From NCBI GenBank assembly GCA_947095535.1, contig OX352774.1, positions 73,346,416-73,410,415 on the forward strand: a DNA stretch of 64,000 bases, read 5' to 3'. Source of the DNA: Poecilobothrus nobilitatus (Eukaryota; Arthropoda; Insecta; Diptera; Dolichopodidae). Below, piece by piece: positions 21,096-30,840 of the stretch. How positions within the stretch are numbered: the first letter of the stretch is position 1; each line of letters starts with the position of its first letter. The notes below the pieces were generated by a model. That model worked only from the letters and a program-made list of their open reading frames with translations, was not told where the DNA came from and searched no databases. Made by a program: the position numbers and the translations under genes.

Positions 21096-23035
21096 TTCAA
21101 AATTGGCATTAGGTTATCTTAAAATTAAGTATCGTTTATTCTCCTGTTTATAAGAAACCCGAAACCGAAAGTCAAGGTGTACCTTTTTTGTTTTTAAACG
21201 ATGTGACCTAAATTAAGGATTGAATGTTAAATGTTTGTAGATAGTTCGGTTAAACTTAATTTTTTAATTAAACATGCGTTTCTTGCTTTAATGCTCGGCT
21301 TAATTTAAAAGCATCATTGATTTTAAAAGTTATTAAAATTGCCAAATAACGATCAAAAAATTGTTTTATGATTTTAGATTTAAAATTTAAAGAAAAATTA
21401 AAATATGTTATTGGGCTATTACGTCATGATGATTTCACTGACATTTTGCAAACATTGACTTTTAATAAATAGAAGTCTATATGACAGAATAATTGAACAG
21501 AATTTTATAAAGCTATTTAAAACAATATTTGATTGTTATTTGTTTTGTTATTAATATTTATAGTAATTTTTGAACAAATAGTACAAAAATGTTCTTTTCA
21601 TTGCATAAAAAAGAAACTTAAAGTTTTGTAAAAAAAATTTAACACCAAGTCAAAAACCCTTAAAATGCATATCGAGGAGCACAAGTTATAAAATCAGATC
21701 AAGAAAAGGCATTGGAGGAGCATAATCTTAAACCTAAAATTCAATACTATATATACTATAACAGTTAACCACATTATCCCTATAATTAGCATTATCTGAG
21801 TATCAAACCTTAAACCTCAAACGTCAAAACCTGAAAAAAATATATGAAAAGTTGATAGCTTTTTATCTTTAGGAGCTGTTGCTATATATATATAGATTGT
21901 TGAATGATGATTTGTGACATTCTATTTTATTATATAGCTCTAATCAGACACCGGTATGTTCGGGATTTTTGGAATATCGGAACAAAAAAATCCTGAATTA
22001 ATTTGTAATATTATGTATATACGGTCTATTTAAAGAAAATGTAATTTTTAATTAATTTTTATTTTATTAACTTTATGAGCATACATTTTCTTTTTCTATT
22101 ATGTTTCTTACTTTTGGTCGTATCCTGTAAAATTTTTTCCTACTTTTAAGATATAGAAATTGATATAAATATAATATAAAATTTTAAAAATAAGTATTTT
22201 TTCCTTTCCAAAATTTCCAAAAAAAAGTTTTTGTTGTTTTTTGTGAAGTTAAAGTATATCAAAATACATAAATTTATAAGTTTATTTTTCTTTAATTATT
22301 TTCTATTTATATTTTCTAAATTTAATTTATTTGTCTTTTAAATGTTGATTTTTTTCTTTTTTAAAAAAATTTTTTTGAAGTTTACATTTTTAGGCAATTT
22401 AAAGTTACTATAGAATTTATAAGAGGAAGTTGGATATTATTGTTTTGTTTCGAAGTATTTTTTCTCTTAAAAAATATTCAATTGTTAGAAAAATAAAATA
22501 AAAAAAAAATAATAATAAAATTACAAAATTCTTACTTATCCTTAGAAAGTATTTCTACATTTTAACAATATTTTTTTTATTTACTTATAGTCAGGGAACT
22601 TCAAATTGTTAAATATAAAAAAAACAAAAATGGGGTTGAAAAAAAAATGAGGTTAAACATTTTTTGTATAGATCATAATTTTAGATTTTCAGCGGAACAC
22701 AAAAAGTTATACAGGATACAATTAAAGTACATATATATTATATATATTGGTAAGCAGATATGTAAGAGACCTAGCATATTGGCTGGAAAAATATATGTTA
22801 TTAAAATTTTCTGAACTTTAATCAAAACATTAATAACAGATTATAAAAAATAATGAAAATAGAAAATATCTGTTCTGATATAGTTTAACTAGAGCCGGAT
22901 TAAAAATATTAATTTTATTTATAATTTTGAATAATTTGGTTCATTTTTAAAATTCTGTTTCCAAAGCATCCGCGATGTGCTGTTAAATTTATAAATTTTT
23001 TTTTTAAGTTTTTATACGTTAAAATTAAGTTTTGT
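21096..23035. other. A+T-rich sequence without recognised gene
   Basis: Many homopolymer runs (for example 22495-22520) and no coding signal. No match to the repeat families of the window was noticed. Confidence 0.5.
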
Positions 23036-23200
23036 TTCCTTCCCACTCCTATAAGGAGCATAAGCAGCATCCACTAAGTAATTAATTCTTCATATTTGAC
23101 TAAGCTTCTGTTTCTGGAATCATTAATTTCACTAAGACGTTGACCGAGACCTTTTGAATGAAAGGCCAGTGTCTTAACCACTACACATTTGGCTGAAAAG
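23036..23200 (-). repeat. SINE with tRNA-Glu-like head
   Basis: The minus strand starts near 23197 with TGTGTAGTGGTTAAGACACT, GGCCTTTCATTCAAAAGGTC (tRNA-like anticodon region) and TCGGTCAACGTC. A body containing CTTAGTGAAATTAATGATTC and GCTCCTTATAGGAGTGGGAA follows, with an A-rich tail (GGAAACAAAAC). The body matches 30725-30815 on the plus strand, which defines the family independently of the tRNA part. The B box is decayed. Confidence 0.6.
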
Positions 23201-24239
23201 TTTCTTATAAGAACTTTTATAATATTTATTTTCATTAAGTTTATAATAATTCAGTTAATTTTTTTTTTAAAGGAGATGGAAGTCTTTAAAAAGGATCAAA
23301 AGGGTTAAAAAATCTTACGTCTATTGGTAGTATGAGATTTTCATTTACTAAATCTATAACCCTAATCTTTACTAAATCTATCTATCTATAACTCCAACTG
23401 TTTGTGCAGTATAAGTAAAAATATAAACTATATATAGTAGAATATAGTTATAATATTTGAATGAGATGACATATATTTTTATTCTAAAATTAAACTTTAA
23501 GAAACTAGGTGGTGTTAAAACAGAACAATGGAACACTTATGATTTTGTTTAATTTAAAAAGAACGTTAACAAAACAATATGCTTAATTGATTATTTTCAA
23601 ATCAATAAATAAAAAGCTCTTAACGTCAAATAAAAAATATGTGACAGAAAACAGGACTAATTTATGATAGGTGGCAGAAAATAATAATAATAATAATAAT
23701 AATAATATGAAGACAAACAGCTGTCAAAACGAATTGAAAAAATTGATTTATATATAAGTAGGTAAAATTTAAATATATACCATTTAGAAACTAACTTTCT
23801 TATTTCGTTTAATTTTAGGAAACACTGTTTTAACAAAAAATATAATTTTGTAAACAATCGTGTTTTGGAAAATACTATAATCTTTTATTGAGAATTAACT
23901 CAATTTTGAACAATTTAAAATCTACTGTTACTTTTCGTCTATACGTATATAGTTAGTGAAAATAGGATCAATAAAATATAAAAACCTTTTTGTATTAACA
24001 AGAAGTTAAAAAAATATTTATTTAGGACAAAAAGAACCAGTTACACATACAAACACACTACACACACGTATGCTTAATGAAAAAAACTGAATTTTAAAGA
24101 TTTTATCATGTTAAAAATTTAATAGATGCTATTGATTTAAAATTTAAATTTTTGTAATTTTAATGAAATTTTTAATATGTAAACAGGTTGCAGGATATAC
24201 ATATATGAGTCATAACATAATTGTAATGTTGCTTATACA
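23201..24239. other. A+T-rich sequence with an (AAT)n microsatellite
   Basis: A pure AAT repeat of nine units lies at about 23680-23706. The minus-strand 66-codon frame 23657-23857 exists because AAT repeats read as poly-Tyr. CACACTACACACACG occurs near 24055. Confidence 0.6.
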
Positions 24240-24571
24240 TGGCGGACCAGGTTTTAGAACAGGTCCGCGGACTTGATAAGTTGTATCGTGTATGGACAAG
24301 TTGTAAAACCATTTTGATGGTTGGAAAGTTGGTTGGATGAATATCAAAAAATTTTGATATTTGTGATCGAAGTCTTTGGCTTGTGGTTGAGTTTTATCGT
24401 GTATGGGCAAGTTGTACAACTTAAATGTCATTTTAACATTGAGATTTTTTGATTTGAGAAAATAATAAAAATATAAAGTTCATAATTATAATGGTTGGAT
24501 GATAGTTTGGATAAGTGTGTGGTATGGTTCTAAAACCTGTCCGCGTACCAAGTTTACAACCTAGTCCGCCA
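24240..24571. mobile_element. 332-bp terminal-inverted-repeat element (MITE)
   Basis: The left end TGGCGGACCAGGTTTTAGAA and the next GGTCCGCGGAC align with the reverse complement of the right end (TGGCGGACTAGGTTGTAAAC and GGTACGCGGAC), with about seven differences in 31 bp. The ends are much richer in G+C than the surroundings. Inside, ATCGTGTATGGACAAGTTGT (from about 24285) recurs as ATCGTGTATGGGCAAGTTGT (from about 24394) with one base changed, and GGTTGGA words recur. TATA-type bases flank both ends (TATACA on the left, TATATG on the right), so a duplication is possible but unclear. There is no transposase. The 73-codon minus frame 24210-24431 is a by-product. Confidence 0.75.
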
Positions 24572-25910
24572 TATATGGGCAGCATAAGATAATATTGAAA
24601 ATTTTGATTTTGGTTTATATAATTAGCGCCTGATTTGTTTTTTCATTATTATCTTAAACGTCAAATTAGCATCTTAATTTACGTCTACGTTGATGCCAAG
24701 AAACTTTTCAAATTTTCGAGTCATCAGGCTAAAATATTCGCAGTCTCTATTGGAGTTTTTGAAGAATTAAATTGTTTTAATGTATCCATACTTTTTAATT
24801 TGAAATTGAAGTTTTGGTCAGCCTAAATTAATAATTCATATGTGTGCATATTATAAATATATTTCATCTTATTAAATTCTTTGAGAAATACTATTTAACA
24901 TTGTATTCTTCTCATATTGTGTTATAATGAAATTATTTACATTTTATGTAAGTTGTATTATTCACAAAGAGTATTATTTTAAATTGTTTTTATTGCTTGA
25001 GGTGCTCAAATATATACAGGAATAATTTTAAGAACTATTTAACTTTCTCCTGTATGTAATTCTTTATTTCTTTTGTTATATTGAAATTCAATAGTTGGGT
25101 TGAATAGTCTAAATGTTATTTAAGATGTGATAATAAGTTACTTGGTTTTTGATTATAATGAAGGTCTATAACCAAAAACCAAATAATTAGGTTAATTAAC
25201 ATTTAATATTAAAATCTTTTATTCATCGCACTTTTATATTTCATAAATTAATATTACTTATGTATATATACATATATGCATTATGATGATGCATTTTCAT
25301 CAAAAATGGAAAGTATGATTGCTGCTTGAGTCATTCAATTTTTAAACATCCTTTATAATTATATTTTTATTTTATTAATTTTAAATTTTATTAATTTATG
25401 TTTATTATTTAGAAATATTAAAAATATATAAAATTTAAAAAAAAAAAATAAAAATGGTGAAAATGGAAAAGTCAAAATTTTCTTACGGATTTTAAAATTT
25501 ATAATTTTAAATACTATGGCGAAATCGAATTCTATTAATATAATTTATAATACTCTATACTATTATAATTTTGCCCAAAATTGTTTAAATAATATAAAAT
25601 ATACCTAAGTTTCTAAACTTAATTTTAAATATTGTAACTTAAGAACAATCAAAAGAAGTGCCAGCAAAGTGATGATTTTAAAATTTTCTTGTCCTTAAAT
25701 GTTTTATTTTAGTAATATTAACAAGTGGTTTGATTTACATAAAAACTACCTTAATTACCTTAAACTATACCAACTTGAAAGTTTTTTTTATGGAAGGGAA
25801 AACCAAAAATAATATTGTAATTTGGGCAGTTCTTTACGGTTCTTCCATATAATACCCCAAAAAGTAAATGCAAATCGGCTTCAATTCTGTTTAGACAAAA
25901 CAATACAACC
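24572..25910. other. A+T-rich sequence, nothing recognised
   Basis: No repeat family or coding motif. The frames at 24635-24826 and the start of 25822-26076 carry no domain. An ATGTATATATACATATATGC tract lies near 25260. Confidence 0.5.
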
Positions 25911-26890
25911 ATATACCCGTACCATACGTATCGGGTATAGTAAAATTACTCATTCGTTTGTTGTTGAAATAAGCAAGTTAGATAATATAACTTCAAAGGA
26001 AACAAATCAAATTCTGAGTCGATTAAGCTTTGTCAGTCTGTCCGTGCCTCCGCCAGCACGACAACTCAAAAACTAAGAAAGCTAGAGTATTGAGATTAAG
26101 ACAAAATATTTTTGGATCAATTTGTAGTTGCGAATAGATATCGTAAAAACAATAATTTTATGGGACAACTTTTTTCTGTAGCCCCTCCCGTTACGGCGCT
26201 ACAGTTCCCTAAAGTTCGAAATAGCTCTATATCTAAATTGTTACAACCCAGGTTCTATAAAGTATATCTTCAATCTGAAAACGCCAAACCATAGCTGCGT
26301 TAACCGTTATGCGGAACTGAATTATTGCAAAATTCGTTAATCCTTCTATCTTCTAAACGGATTAAGTTAGAAACTTGCAATTTTGAGAGGAGTTAAATTT
26401 TTGAAAATAAGTATAAATCATTTCAAAAAATATTTTTGTATCGCCCTCTGTTTCGGAGCTGTAAGTGGTCAAAAAAGCGTATTTTTAAATTATAGTATGA
26501 ATGAAATATTTTTTAAAGAAATATTGCGATATGGGGTAATATATGATAATATGTTTACGACATTATACATATTAATATTTATTTTCTATTTTGTTGTAAG
26601 TAATATAAACTAATATATGTATGTATATTTGCCGATTAGCGTTAAATGGTAGCTACTATAGCCTATTTGAAAAAAATTTTGAATTGCTTATCGTTAGGTG
26701 GTAGGTTAAAATCTGCGTTGAAAGAATCATAAATATAACATAGTTCCAGAAATTATAAATCTTACCCAAAGTATTTTAAAATAATGCAAAATTAAAAAGG
26801 TAATATTATAAGGAGAGTGATAGGCATAATAACGGGTTCGTACGGGCATTTAAGAATTGACAAGGGCAAGTATATTTTTCCTCGTTTTTT
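25911..26890 (-). mobile_element. Family B interspersed repeat, reverse orientation
   Basis: This copy shows both ends of family B. At the left is the hairpin ATACCCGTACCATACGTATC with GGGTATAG (25913-25940). About 70-110 bp further in come TTCTGAGTCGATTAAGC and the GTCAGTCTGTCCGTGCC tract. The core landmarks are GTAGCCCCTCCCGTTACGG (26179) and CCGTTATGCGGAACTGAAT (26302). The right end is TAAGAATTGACAAGGGCAAG with CTCGTTTTTT (26850-26890). The core is shortened compared with the copy at 62503. Frames at 25822-26076, 26112-26294 and 26383-26613 are by-products. Confidence 0.75.
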
Positions 26891-27280
26891 TTCTATTTTT
26901 TGTTAAATTAACATTTTGCAATGATCAAAAAAAATCGTATAATTGTGATTTTGTAACCAATCAAAAGATATATTACATATATATATTAAATATATTATAA
27001 TTATTATATATATTACATATCTTCTAATAATTTTTTTTAAAAACATATTTTAACAATAAGCCATTTATAATTATCGCTTCTAATTATTTTAAAAAAGCCT
27101 TAAAAGAGGATATTTTCCTTAGGAACTAGAGGAACCTGGTGAAATAAACATAATTTTCTGAATACAAAACCAAAAAAAGCTAAAAAACATTATATTTGTG
27201 AAAACAGAAATAAAACTAGTTCGATTTTATTTCTCTGTTTTAAGCGGTAAAGAAGACAGAATTTAAAAAAAAATCGTGGT
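26891..27280. other. A+T-rich sequence, nothing recognised
   Basis: TA-rich stretches at 26965-27020 with repeated ATATATTACATAT. No coding signal. Confidence 0.5.
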
Positions 27281-27282
27281 TT

Positions 27283-27550
27283 CAGCCTTATTAGCGCTTC
27301 GGGGCCTTATTACCGCATTGGGGAGACATGAGGCCTCGTGGCCTATTGGATAAGAGCGTATAAAATACGCTGTAAACACCGAGGGAGTGTGGGTTCGAAT
27401 CCCACACATGTCGTAAGAGTTATACCCCTTACGACATGTATAGCCACTCCTGAACATGAAAGGCTGTGTAATTTCCTGTCCACATTTATGTGGCAGATAA
27501 ATGCAATAACAAAATAAAATTTCTGGAGACATCATTTCCGAGTACAGTAC
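27283..27550 (+). repeat. SINE with tRNA-Arg-like head
   Basis: Bases 27328-27413 can be drawn as a tRNA-like fold: GACATG (27325-27330) can pair with CATGTC (27408-27413), the A-box-like GTGGCCTATTGGATAAGAGC resembles insect tRNA-Arg, and the T arm GTGGG-TTCGAAT-CCCAC is perfect. The anticodon region is abnormal (GCGTATAAAATACGC hairpin), so this is not a normal tRNA. The next CGTAAGAGTTATACCCCTTA and CGAC is shared in outline with the SINE at 36504. Upstream, GCCTTATTAGCGCTTCGGG and GCCTTATTACCGCATTGGG form a short direct repeat. The 112-codon minus frame 27263-27601 merely reads through the SINE. Confidence 0.6.
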
Positions 27551-27560
27551 TTTGATATAC

Positions 27561-28290
27561 TTTTTAGTGTCAAAATAATATTTTTTGTTTATTTTTATCA
27601 TTTTTTAAAAATGCATTATTGCAATATTATTTTGAAATTGTCAATCATAATAAAAAATTTTTTTTATTTTATTCTAAAATTGAATCAATTTTTGACCTTT
27701 AACTATATTTTATTTGTTTATAGTAAATATAAATATCAATATTTTCAAATTAAAGTTAAAGAATGTTAGAGTATTAAATGGTTTCAATGTGAAAGTATCA
27801 TAACTTATGGTACTTACGTTTTTAGTACAAAATATTCTAAAAAAATATTAAGGTCAAAGTATAAATATTTTAATTCATGGAATTTAGTAGTTGTTTATTG
27901 TTAAAATAAATGTCATTCATTTTTTTCTTAATTGAATTTTCTTTTTCACTAATTCTTTAATTTGTTTTTAAATTTGGAAATAAAAATATATACCTAAATT
28001 CATTTAGATTCAAAATGTATATAACGGTTTTGATTCAAAGTTTGATTTTCGGTTTTTTAATATAATTTATCATGGTTTTTCTTATTAATAATATTCTGTT
28101 AAAACCTTAATTAATAATTGCTTTTATATTTTAAAAACTGGCCATCATGAATATAATTTTAGTGTATCTGGCTTCTAAAAAAGGATTTATAGATAATTAT
28201 ATTAATTTAGAATTCAATCTCAATTAAAAAGTTGTTCTAGATGCAACTAAATTTAAGTATAAAATTGCAAATGAATATAGTCATTTTTAC
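27561..28290. other. A+T-rich sequence, nothing recognised
   Basis: Plain A+T-rich DNA with T runs. No frame or repeat recognised. Confidence 0.5.
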
Positions 28291-28292
28291 CT

Positions 28293-28845
28293 TTAGGAAC
28301 AAGTTTGAACAATTTTTAAAAAAGTTTCGTTGACCCGTTAGGATGCTCATTTTAAAAAAATGTTTGTATTTTCATTAGCAAAGGAGTTCGCTGAAATATA
28401 GTTACAATCTGTTAACCCGTTCCGGCATACCTACCTGTCAAAACAAAATTCAACCGAATAGTGTCCAATTTTATAGAGTGTCTTAACGGATTTAAAGAAC
28501 ACATTTAACAAATTTTTGAAAAGTCCTTTAACCCGTTCCGACGCTTCTACGTTTTAAAGAAACCTTCTTTGTTTTATGATCATGTCTATTCTGTTCGAGT
28601 GATTGAGATCAGATTTTGCTAAAGCGCAATTCAATGCCAAAGCATGCCGCTGCACTAATTTGACTACGATTAATTTGATACGACTTTTAATTGATCGCTT
28701 GTCGATTTATAAAAAAAATATTTGTAACTGAATCCTGTTCATTTTTTCAAGCTGCTTTAAAGGCTTTAAAGAACAACCGTAACGATTTTTGAAAAGTTCA
28801 GATAATCCGTCGGGGCACTATGATAATTTAAAGGACATTTCGTCT
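28293..28845 (+). repeat. Irregular direct repeats with ACCCGTTCCG motif
   Basis: A block of about 70 bp, of the form GAACA...AA(T/C)(A/G)ATTTTTGAAAAGT...ACCCGTTCCG...TTTTAAAG, recurs at about 28293-28360, 28495-28570 and 28765-28845. A partial copy (TTAACCCGTTCCGGCATACC) lies at 28412. Key words ACCCG or ATCCG sit at 28333, 28415, 28531 and 28805, so spacing is uneven. The block is G+C-richer than its flanks. It may be the inside of an unrecognised transposable element. Confidence 0.6.
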
Positions 28846-29345
28846 TTTCATTATAATAGTAACATAATATTGCAAATTTTTCAAAAGCGTAAAAAAGTAG
28901 TCTGCTTGTTTCTTTTATATAACATAAAGATATTATAATATTCGTTATTTCATATAAACTATGTACTACCTGTAAACAAAAAAATTTACTCACAGGGACA
29001 ACACTACACTACAAAAGAAAGATAAAATTATTACTACACACTATTCGATATTCAATAATTAATGTTAACGCAAAAAGCAAAACAGTGGAATCCATGCTGA
29101 AAATGATATCTAATTAACTGATATTAATTAAGTGTAAAAATGATTAACCACTAACATCTGTTAATATATTATATACAATAATAATAAATAATTTTTTTTC
29201 GTTTTTGAAAGAAAAGATGAATTATTTTATCACTTTTTTTTTTTTAAAAGTTTTTTGGTTAAAAATTTTCGATTGGTCTTATACTTCGCAGATCATTTTG
29301 ATAAAATTTCATATAAGTATATATAAGATTTATCGGACATTTTAA
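28846..29345. other. A+T-rich sequence, nothing recognised
   Basis: No domain is recognised in the minus frame 28766-28993. T runs occur near 29230. Confidence 0.5.
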
Positions 29346-29450
29346 ACCAGGAGTAGTCTAGGAAATGCAATATTGCGAACCCTACTGCAAAGTCCAAGAA
29401 ATGTTGTAGGTTCAAATCCTCTAAAAATTTTGATAATAATAAATAAACCC
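29346..29450 (+). repeat. tRNA-like SINE head, decayed
   Basis: An A-box-like start (GGAGTAGTCTAGGAAATGC) and a B-box-like GTAGGTTCAAATCCTCT at 29405-29421 lie at tRNA spacing, followed by GATAATAATAAATAAACC. No clean acceptor or anticodon stem can be drawn. A SINE head is more likely than a tRNA gene. Confidence 0.4.
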
Positions 29451-30270
29451 CGGCGACTCTTTGTAGTTTATAATAACTTTTAGATTATTCAAATTAAACC
29501 TTATTTATTTTATAAAATACAATTGTTACTAAAAACTAATTTATATTAGTTAAATGAATTAAAAATCTCGAAAGTTTATTCCTCAGAGAAAATTTTCATA
29601 TGAACTATTATCTAAGGATGTGACTATAATATTATTTGACTTAACAAAAATGTTTCGTAAAATATGGCAACTCTATAATGAATTTGCTATTTTTATTTTT
29701 ATAATAAAATTTTTAATGACAGAAACATTCAACTAAAAAATAAAATTAAAAAGAAAACGATTAGACTATTTTTTCATTCAATCATAAAAAAAATATAATT
29801 TTTGGAGTAAGCATTAAAAAGTTTCTGGAAGATAATTTAATGATGCAATTTATTCTAAGAAAAAATTTACTGTTTTTTTAAAATAGAACAAAACATTTTT
29901 TTAAATTCGCTTACAGGCCATTATCATAAACTGTTTTTATTAACAAATTTAATATTGAACCTTTTTTGTAATGTTATGTCTTATGGGAGTTAACTGCCAT
30001 GATATTAAAAAATAGTGTCTGATTTTAACTTCTCTATTTTTTAATGTAAGACATTAAAACATAAATATGGTCAGTTTTATAAAAAAAATATTTTATAATA
30101 AATTTTGGCACATTATTTTTAGTGCATTTAAAAAAAAGAAAATTAAAAAATATTCTTACTAGTCCGTTTGTTTGAATGAAAAATATGATATTATTTTTCT
30201 GCATTCCTGGAACATGTACATGGGCATAACATTTTAAAATAAAATGCCATATTAAAAATGAAACTTGATC
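29451..30270. other. A+T-rich sequence, nothing recognised
   Basis: No coding or repeat signal recognised. The 96-codon minus frame 30034-30324 has no motif and overlaps the next tRNA-like patch. Confidence 0.45.
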
Positions 30271-30274
30271 AATG

Positions 30275-30350
30275 ACATAATTGTTAAGGCGTCGTTCAGT
30301 TGAATCGAAAAGTCTCGGTTTCAAACTCCGAATAGATAGACTAAATATAG
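30275..30350 (+). repeat. tRNA-like patch, diverged SINE head
   Basis: TGTTAAGGCGTCGTTCAGTT, GAATCGAAAAGTCTCGG and a B-box-like TTTCAAACTCCGAA follow the order of the tRNA-Glu-like heads at 6078 and 23197 (minus). Strongly diverged. Confidence 0.35.
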
Positions 30351-30724
30351 TAGCAATTTAATCGTAATTATTTAGATTGTAGTAGTTTATTTCTTGATAG
30401 TCTATGTTCTAAGAGTCTATAAGCCTCAGGGGATATAAATTAAAATGTAGCTATAATTTTATAAAATACCCTTTGATGAGTAATCAACGTCTTCAAACTT
30501 AATCTAATATGAATAACAAGGGACTTAGTCCTTCTGATATCTTATTTCATTTATCTTAGTCAAACTATAATTAAATAAAATATAAGTTTATATTATATCA
30601 ATTAATATCAAATTGTGATATATGATATATAATAATAAAATAGTTCTTGTATAAGATAATAGATGGCGTAGAAATAATAAAGATATTTACGTGTTATACA
30701 TAGTCAATAGCTACAGCCGAATAA

Positions 30725-30840
30725 CGGCTTAGTGAAATTAATAATTCCAGAAACTAAAGCTATAAATATAAATGACTTAGTGCTCTATACTTCTTATAAA
30801 AGTGGGAAGGAAAAAATAAAATAATAAAATTAATATTCCT
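30725..30840 (+). repeat. SINE body and A-rich tail (same family as 23036-23200)
   Basis: CTTAGTGAAATTAATAATTC, then CAGAAACTAAAGCT, then GACTTAGTGCTC and CTTCTTATAAAAGTGGGAAG, line up along about 85 bp with the minus-strand copy at 23036-23150. An A-rich tail (GGAAAAAATAAAATAATAAA) follows. The tRNA-like head is missing or unrecognisable. Confidence 0.6.

Noticed and set aside
25822..26613. Three plus-strand frames of 60-84 codons
   Set aside because: All lie at the edge of or inside the family B repeat, whose other copies do not keep these frames open.
27263..27601. 112-codon minus frame containing MCGIRTHTPSVF
   Set aside because: It is the antisense of the tRNA-like SINE head. CGIRTHTPSV-type peptides arise from reading tRNA sequences and are a known annotation artefact.
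28293..28845. CRISPR-like array of spaced repeats
   Set aside because: Repeat units are long, diverged and unevenly spaced, and the genome is clearly eukaryotic. No array with uniform repeats and spacers exists anywhere in the window.
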